A DNA stretch of 23,421 bases from Actinomycetota bacterium (GTDB lineage: Bacteria; Actinomycetota; Acidimicrobiia; Acidimicrobiales; BP-101), in NCBI GenBank assembly GCA_030838265.1, contig JAUTXA010000098.1, positions 1-23,421 of the forward strand. The letters are read 5' to 3'. The translations under genes and the position numbers were made by a program. Under the pieces are notes generated by a model that saw nothing but the letters and a program-made list of their open reading frames with translations, did no database searches and had not been told where the DNA came from. This document shows positions 18,704-23,421 of this stretch, piece by piece (position 1 is the first letter of the stretch; each line of letters starts with the position of its first letter).

Positions 18704-19024
18704 ATGCCGCTGCCCCCCACTCTCTCCCCGGATCAGCGCCAAGCCGCGCTCGAAAAGGCCGCCGCCGCTCGGCGCCAGCGAGCCGAGCTGAAGGAGAAGC
18801 TGAAGATGGGCTCCATCACCCTCAGAGAGCTGCTGGATCAAGCCAGCCGCGACGAGGTTGTGGGGAAGATGAAGGTGGTGTCGGTGCTCGAGTCCCTCCC
18901 CGGGGTCGGCAAGGTCAAGGCCCGCCGGCTCATGGAGGAGATCGGCATCAGCGAGACCCGTCGCCTCCAGGGGCTGGGCGACAACCAGCGCAAGCGGCTC
19001 TTCGACAAGCTCTCTCAGCTCTGA
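18704..19024 (+). CDS. mihF: Integration host factor, actinobacterial type
   Basis: A small basic DNA-binding nucleoid protein, unrelated in fold to the IHF of proteobacteria; in Streptomyces (sIHF) and Mycobacterium it shapes the chromosome and affects growth. At 106 residues it shows a long charged N-terminal helix (about 10-37), then the helix-two-turn-helix core with SVLESLPGVGKVKARRLMEE and the basic end GLGDNQRKRLFDKLSQL. The position before gmk and rpoZ is conserved in actinobacteria. The ATG at 18704 is probably leaderless. Confidence 0.95.
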   Translation: MPLPPTLSPDQRQAALEKAAAARRQRAELKEKLKMGSITLRELLDQASRDEVVGKMKVVSVLESLPGVGKVKARRLMEEIGISETRRLQGLGDNQRKRLFDKLSQL

Positions 19025-19572
19025 TCTTCGTCATCCTCGGTCCGGGGGGGGCGGGCAAGGGCACGCTGGCCTCCCGCCTCGTGGAGCGCGACCCCGGCCT
19101 GTGGCTCAGTCGGTCGTGGACGACGCGTCCCCGCCGGCCCGGGGAGTCGCAGGACGCCTACACCTTCGTCGACGACGACACCTTCGCCACCGCCCTGGCC
19201 CAAGACGGGTTCCTCGAGCACGCCACCTTCGCCGGCCACCTCTACGGCACCCCGTGGCCGAAGCCTCCGGAGGGCAAGGACCTCCTGCTCGAGATCGACC
19301 TCCAAGGCGCTCGCCAGGTGAAGGAGCGCTACCCCGACGCCGTCCTGATCCTGCTCCTCCCGCCGTCGCCCAGCGTGCAGGCCGAGCGCATGCGAGCCCG
19401 AGGCGACGTCCCCGAGCGCATTGCCGAGCGGATACGGGTGGGTCTCGACGAGGCTGAGCAGGGCCGCGCCATCGCCGACCACGTCGTGATCAACGATGAG
19501 CTCGAAGGGGCGGTTTCCCAGGTCGCCTCTATACTGGAGCGACACCGATCCAACTCTCCCGGAGCTATCTGA
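19021..19572 (+). CDS. gmk: Guanylate kinase, with a non-standard start codon
   Basis: Phosphorylates GMP to GDP with ATP. The frame shows the P-loop GPGGAGKGT (7-15), the GMP-binding stretch LSRSWTTRPRRPGE and LLEIDLQGARQVKERYPDA, all at expected spacings. No ATG, GTG or TTG occurs in this frame upstream of the P-loop: the first is GTG 19081, which would delete the P-loop and strand 1. Reading back into mihF also gives none. The most likely start is therefore CTG 19021, which makes a CTGA overlap with the mihF stop, or ATC 19024, which makes TGATC where neighbours have TGATG. There is no Shine-Dalgarno site. At about 183 residues it is slightly short. The function is secure; the start is not. 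Confidence 0.85.
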   Translation: MIFVILGPGGAGKGTLASRLVERDPGLWLSRSWTTRPRRPGESQDAYTFVDDDTFATALAQDGFLEHATFAGHLYGTPWPKPPEGKDLLLEIDLQGARQVKERYPDAVLILLLPPSPSVQAERMRARGDVPERIAERIRVGLDEAEQGRAIADHVVINDELEGAVSQVASILERHRSNSPGAI

Positions 19573-19856
19573 TGCCCGAACGGCCGCCGACCATGATGCA
19601 CCCGCCCATCGAAGACCTGATGGCGACGGTTGACTCGAAGTTCACCTTGGTCACCCTGGCCGCCACGCGGGGCCGCCAGATCAACGCCTATTACAACGAG
19701 CTCGAGATGGGTCTGGGTTCAATCGTGCCTCCGCAGGTCACCTCCACGTCTCGCAAGGCCCTCTCGATTGCCCTCGAAGAGGTGGCGGCGGGCAAGATCC
19801 GCTTCGTGCGGCCCGAGGCCAGCGCCGACGACGAGGCCGGCGAAACGGCCGAGTAG
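19572..19856 (+). CDS. rpoZ: DNA-directed RNA polymerase omega subunit
   Basis: A 94-residue subunit that helps fold and assemble the beta-prime subunit of RNA polymerase. The pattern IEDLMATVDSKFTLVTLAATRGRQIN and the later TSTSRKALSIALEEVAAGKI match the family, with an acidic C-terminal tail. ATG 19572 shares its A with the gmk stop (TGATG) and has GGAG 7 bases upstream. An ATG pair at 19593/19596 is less likely. Confidence 0.93.
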   Translation: MPERPPTMMHPPIEDLMATVDSKFTLVTLAATRGRQINAYYNELEMGLGSIVPPQVTSTSRKALSIALEEVAAGKIRFVRPEASADDEAGETAE

Positions 19857-19862
19857 GCCTCC

Positions 19863-21065
19863 TTGTCATCACTCGCCGGGCGACGGATCGTCCTCGGCGT
19901 CACCGGGGGGATCGCGGCATACAAGGCGATCGAGGTCTGTCGTCGCTTGGTCGACGCCGGGGCCCACGTCGTCCCGGTGCTGACCTCAGGGGCAACCCGA
20001 TTCGTCGGGGCTGTCACCTTTTCGGCCCTGGCGTCCGAGCCGGTCAAGACCTCGCTCTGGGACGATGCTGATCCGATACCCCACACCCGGCTGGGCCAAG
20101 AGGCCGACCTGGTGCTGGTCGCCCCAGCGACGGCCCGACTCATCGGCTCCTACGCCGCGGGCATCTCGTCCGATCTGCTCACGGCGACCCTGCTGGCGAC
20201 GCGGGCCCCGGTCGTGATCTGCCCGGCCATGCACACCGAGATGTGGGAGCACCCAGCGGTGCAGGACAACCTCGCGCTCCTGCGCCGTCGCGGCGTCATC
20301 GTCGTCGAGCCCGCCGTAGGCCGGCTGGCGGGTGGCGACCAGGGCGCGGGCCGGCTGGCCGATCCCGAAGTCATCGTGGCCGCCGCCGAGCGCGCCCTCG
20401 GCCCCCGCGACCTCGAAGGCGTCACCGTGCTGGTGACGGCCGGCGGCACGCGCGAGCCCATCGACGCCGTGCGGGTCATCACCAACCGCTCGTCCGGGAA
20501 GCAGGGCTACGCGTTGGCCGCCGAGGCCGCGGCCCGCGGCGCGACTGTGACCCTCATCTCCACCGTAAACAGAACCCCGCCTCCTGGCGTCGTCGTGGTG
20601 CCGGTATCCACCACGGCCGAGATGGAAGAAGCGGTGGTGGGACGGGCGACTGACGTCGATGTCGTCGTCATGGCCGCCGCGGTCGCCGACTTCCGGCCCA
20701 AGGCCCCGGCCGATCGCAAGCTCAAGAAGGACGAAGGCGTGCCCGAGCTCGTCCTCGAGCCCACCCACGACTTCCTCGTCGACCTGGGCCGGACGAAGAG
20801 GCCGGGGCAGATCATCGTCGGCTTCGCGGCCGAGACCGACGACGTCATCGAGGGTGCCCGCCGCAAGCTGGCGGCCAAGCACCTCGACCTCATCGTGGCC
20901 AACGATGTCAGCGCGCCCGGCGCCGGCTTCGAGCACGACACCAACGCCGTCACCCTCCTCGGTGCTGACGGCTTCGTGCAGGATGTCCCCCTCATCGACA
21001 AGCGGGAGGTGGCGCGGGTGATCCTCGACGCTGTCGTCGCCCGCCGGAACAGGAGCACCGCGTGA
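19863..21065 (+). CDS. coaBC: Bifunctional phosphopantothenoylcysteine decarboxylase / synthetase
   Basis: Carries out two steps of coenzyme A synthesis: CoaB couples phosphopantothenate to cysteine using CTP, and CoaC decarboxylates the product with FMN. The 400-residue fusion has the CoaC flavoprotein half first (VTGGIAAYKA, PHTRL, PAMHTEMWEHPAV), then CoaB (VTAGGTREPID, Asn208 in ITNRSSGKQG, and the KLKKDE lysine loop from 286). In the CoaC flap, where E. coli has a Cys in ACGDIGPGRM, this protein reads AGGDQGAGRL. The start is TTG 19863, 6 bases after rpoZ, with a weak ribosome site. The end overlaps metK (GTGA). Confidence 0.95.
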   Translation: MSSLAGRRIVLGVTGGIAAYKAIEVCRRLVDAGAHVVPVLTSGATRFVGAVTFSALASEPVKTSLWDDADPIPHTRLGQEADLVLVAPATARLIGSYAAGISSDLLTATLLATRAPVVICPAMHTEMWEHPAVQDNLALLRRRGVIVVEPAVGRLAGGDQGAGRLADPEVIVAAAERALGPRDLEGVTVLVTAGGTREPIDAVRVITNRSSGKQGYALAAEAAARGATVTLISTVNRTPPPGVVVVPVSTTAEMEEAVVGRATDVDVVVMAAAVADFRPKAPADRKLKKDEGVPELVLEPTHDFLVDLGRTKRPGQIIVGFAAETDDVIEGARRKLAAKHLDLIVANDVSAPGAGFEHDTNAVTLLGADGFVQDVPLIDKREVARVILDAVVARRNRSTA

Positions 21066-22258
21066 CCAGCCGCTTCACCTTCACCTCGGAGTCCGTCACC
21101 GAGGGCCATCCCGACAAGATGGCCGACCAGATCTCCGACTCGGTGCTCGACGCCATCCTGGCCGAGGACCCGACGGGCCGGGTGGCCTGCGAGACGCTTC
21201 TGACCACCGGCCTGGTCGTGGTGGCGGGCGAGATCAGCACGAGCGCGTACGTTCCTATCCCCAAGCTCGTCCGCGAGACCATCTGCGACATCGGGTACGA
21301 CCGCGAGTCCTATGGCTTCGACGGCCACACCTGCGGCGTGGTCGTCTCGATCGACGAGCAGTCGAGCGACATCGCCCAAGGGGTCGACACCGCCCTCGAA
21401 GTCCGCACGGGCAAGAGCGGTGAGGATCTCCTCAACGGCCAGGGTGCGGGCGACCAGGGGATGATGTTCGGCTACGCCTGCGACGAGACCGAAGACCTCA
21501 TGCCGCTGCCCATCTGGCTGGCCCACCGATTGGCCCAGCGCCTGGCCCAGGTTCGCAAGGCGGGTGTGCTCCCGTACCTCCGGCCCGACGGCAAGACCCA
21601 GGTGACGTTCGAGTACGAGAACGACCGGCCCGTCCGGTTGAAGACCGTCCTCATCTCGACCCAGCACGGCCCTGACATCGATCTCGAGACGCTGCTCAAG
21701 CCCGATTTGCGCGATCACGTGATCATCCCGATCGTGCCGGCCGAGTTCGCCGATGACGGGTACGACATTCTGGCCAACCCCACCGGCAAGTTCGAGCTCG
21801 GCGGACCCCACGCCGACGCCGGCCTCACCGGGCGCAAGATCATCGTCGACACCTACGGCGGCGCGGCCCGGCACGGCGGGGGCGCCTTCTCGGGCAAGGA
21901 CCCCAGCAAGGTCGATCGCTCCGCGGCGTACGCCGCCCGCTGGGTGGCCAAGCACGTGGTCGCTTCAGGAGCCGCCCGCCGCTGTGAGATCCAGGTGGCC
22001 TATGCCATCGGGGTGGCCCGCCCGGTGTCCCTGCTCGTCGAGACCTTCGGCACCGAGACGATCGACCCCGAGACCATCGCTTCGGCAGTCGATCAGGTCT
22101 TCGACCTGCGGCCGGCCGCCATCATCCGCGACCTCGACCTGCGCCGGCCCATCTACCGGCGCACCGCGGCCTACGGGCACTTCGGTCGCTCCGACAAGGA
22201 GTTCACGTGGGAGCGCACCAGCCGGCTCGACGACATGAAGTCTGCGCTCGGGCTCTGA
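21062..22258 (+). CDS. metK: S-adenosylmethionine synthetase
   Basis: Makes SAM from methionine and ATP, in the cytoplasm as a tetramer. The 398-residue protein carries GHPDK (15-19), the GAGDQGMMFGYA signature and the glycine-rich GGGAFSGKDPSKVDRS loop that binds phosphate. The GTG at 21062 lies in a GTGA overlap with coaBC and has AGGAG 6 bases upstream, so it is well supported. A gap of 13 bases leads to priA. Confidence 0.98.
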   Translation: MTSRFTFTSESVTEGHPDKMADQISDSVLDAILAEDPTGRVACETLLTTGLVVVAGEISTSAYVPIPKLVRETICDIGYDRESYGFDGHTCGVVVSIDEQSSDIAQGVDTALEVRTGKSGEDLLNGQGAGDQGMMFGYACDETEDLMPLPIWLAHRLAQRLAQVRKAGVLPYLRPDGKTQVTFEYENDRPVRLKTVLISTQHGPDIDLETLLKPDLRDHVIIPIVPAEFADDGYDILANPTGKFELGGPHADAGLTGRKIIVDTYGGAARHGGGAFSGKDPSKVDRSAAYAARWVAKHVVASGAARRCEIQVAYAIGVARPVSLLVETFGTETIDPETIASAVDQVFDLRPAAIIRDLDLRRPIYRRTAAYGHFGRSDKEFTWERTSRLDDMKSALGL

Positions 22259-22271
22259 CCCGAGCCTGACC

Positions 22272-23421
22272 ATGGCTCGGGTCGTCCGCGTCCTCCCTGA
22301 CGTCCCCGCCATCGACAAGGAGTTCGACTACGTCGTGCCTCCCGCCATCGAGGCCGACGTGCGGGTCGGGACGGTCGTGCGCGTCGAGCTCCACGGCCGG
22401 CGGGTCGGGGGCTGGGTCGTGGCGGACGACGTCTCACCGATCGAAGGGGTCGCCCTGCGTCCGTTGGCCAAGGTCACGGGCTGGGGGCCCGCCGACGCGC
22501 TCATCGAGCTGGCTCGGTGGTCGGCGTGGCGATGGGCCGGGCGCCCGGCCACGTTCTTGAAGGCGGCGTCCGCCCCGGGAGCGGTGCGCGCCCTGCCGGC
22601 TCCCGCCCGGTCGCTCCCTCGGGGCGGCGGTAACGAGTCGTGGCCGGCTCGCTCGGTCCTGCGGCTCCCCCCGACGGCCGACCGGGTGTCGTTTGTGCTC
22701 GACGCCGCATCGCGGGGGCCGTGCCTCGTCCTGGCGCCGTCGGTGTCCGACGTCGAGCGCCTGGCGGCCCGCCTGCGCCGGGCCGGCGCCCGCGTCGCTG
22801 TCCTGCCTCGGGACTGGGCGCTCGCCACGGCCGGCGCCGACGTGGTCGTCGGAGCCCGAGCCGGGGCCTGGGGCCCGTGTCACGATCTGGCCACCGGTGT
22901 CGTCCTCGACGCCCACGACGAGGCCTATCAAGACGAGCGGGCGCCGACCTGGAACGCCTGGCAGGTCGTAGCCGAGCGGTGCCGGCGAGCGGACGTCCCG
23001 TGTCGCTTGGTCTCGCCGTGCCCGACCCTCGATCAGCTGGCGTGGGCCGGCGAGCCGGTGACGCCGGAACGGGCCGAGGAGTACGCCGGGTGGCCCACCG
23101 TTGAGGTCGCCGACCGCCGCAGCGACGACCCCCGTCTCGGGCTCATGTCGGAGCCCTTGACCAGGCTGCTGCGCGGCGAGGGCAGGGTGGTCTGCGTCCT
23201 CAACCGCAAGGGCCGGGCCCGCCTGTTGGCCTGCACGACCTGCGGGGTGGTCGTGGCGTGCGAGCGCTGCGGGTCCGCGGTCGAGCAGGTGGGCGAGGGC
23301 ACCGCCGCCGCGCTGCGGTGCCGGCGCTGCCAGACCGTGAGGCCGGTCGTGTGCCAGAGCTGCGGGGGCGGCCGCATGAAGAACCTTCGTCCCGGTGTGG
23401 CTCGGCTGGCAGAGGAGCTGA
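22272..23421 (+). CDS. priA: PriA-like primosomal protein N' (degenerate helicase), 3' end cut by the window
   Basis: An open frame from ATG 22272 to the window edge, 383 codons. The N terminus (ARVVRVLPDVPAIDKEFDY, then VGTVVRVELHGRRVGGWVV) is the PriA 3'-DNA-binding domain. In the helicase part no Walker A motif (GxTGSGKT in active PriA) is found: the place reads FVLDAASRGPCLVLAPSVSD. The usual DEEH box is DAHD, followed by EAYQ. The zinc-binding region is intact, with four CxxC pairs at 321/324, 330/333, 350/353 and 361/364, spaced almost as in E. coli PriA. It is therefore probably an ATPase-inactive PriA of the type known in actinobacteria, with a structural role in replication restart. 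The ribosome site is weak (GAGC). Confidence 0.88.
   Translation, partial: MARVVRVLPDVPAIDKEFDYVVPPAIEADVRVGTVVRVELHGRRVGGWVVADDVSPIEGVALRPLAKVTGWGPADALIELARWSAWRWAGRPATFLKAASAPGAVRALPAPARSLPRGGGNESWPARSVLRLPPTADRVSFVLDAASRGPCLVLAPSVSDVERLAARLRRAGARVAVLPRDWALATAGADVVVGARAGAWGPCHDLATGVVLDAHDEAYQDERAPTWNAWQVVAERCRRADVPCRLVSPCPTLDQLAWAGEPVTPERAEEYAGWPTVEVADRRSDDPRLGLMSEPLTRLLRGEGRVVCVLNRKGRARLLACTTCGVVVACERCGSAVEQVGEGTAAALRCRRCQTVRPVVCQSCGGGRMKNLRPGVARLAEEL

Noticed and set aside
19081..19572. gmk starting at GTG 19081.
   Set aside because: It would remove strand 1 and the P-loop, which are encoded in frame just upstream.
20507..21955. Long minus-strand open frame (482 codons) across coaBC and metK.
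   Set aside because: It overlaps two clear conserved genes and its composition is that of an antisense high-GC frame.

Overview
The window is a densely coding, high-GC stretch of chromosome from an actinobacterium. The gene order and an actinobacterial-type integration host factor (mIHF) support that phylum. Type IV pilin-like genes, a class 1B dihydroorotate dehydrogenase and the absence of bldD make a deep lineage such as Acidimicrobiia more likely than Streptomyces or Mycobacterium; the class assignment is inference. No tRNA, rRNA, insertion sequence, CRISPR array or phage gene is visible, and no stretch longer than about 60 bases lacks a gene.

Layout. (1) 1-823, + strand: the last codons of an unseen gene, probably an ABC ATPase, then its ABC-2 type permease. 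(2) 836-3773, - strand: three overlapping genes for type IV pilin-like proteins (PilV-like with a fibronectin III domain, PilW-like, PilX-like). (3) 3820-8979, + strand: a tight housekeeping operon of shikimate genes aroC-aroK-aroB-aroQ, then an M24 Xaa-Pro peptidase, efp and nusB. (4) 8993-9832, - strand: a secreted, membrane-anchored cupredoxin. (5) 9827-18661, + strand: the pyrimidine operon pyrR-pyrB-pyrC-carA-carB-pyrD-pyrF, every junction overlapping, preceded by a recognisable PyrR-binding RNA loop and a terminator-like hairpin lying inside the first codons of pyrR. (6) 18704-23421, + strand: mihF-gmk-rpoZ-coaBC-metK-priA, with priA running off the end.

How it works together. Block 3 makes chorismate from DAHP apart from the shikimate dehydrogenase and EPSP synthase steps, and supplies EF-P and NusB for translation and transcription. 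Block 5 makes UMP from bicarbonate and glutamine except for PyrE, and without the PyrK subunit normally paired with this PyrD class; it is probably governed by PyrR through the leader. Block 6 combines a nucleoid protein, GMP kinase, RNA polymerase omega, CoA synthesis, SAM synthesis and a degenerate PriA. From memory, the order aroC...nusB-X-pyrR...pyrF-mihF-gmk-rpoZ-coaBC-metK-priA nearly matches Streptomyces coelicolor, where X is bldD; here X is the cupredoxin on the opposite strand.

I see no wholly new system. The points most worth a second look are the pyrR leader (PyrR loop plus an intragenic terminator), the missing ordinary start codon of gmk, class 1B PyrD without PyrK, and the fibronectin-bearing minor pilin beside the aro operon.
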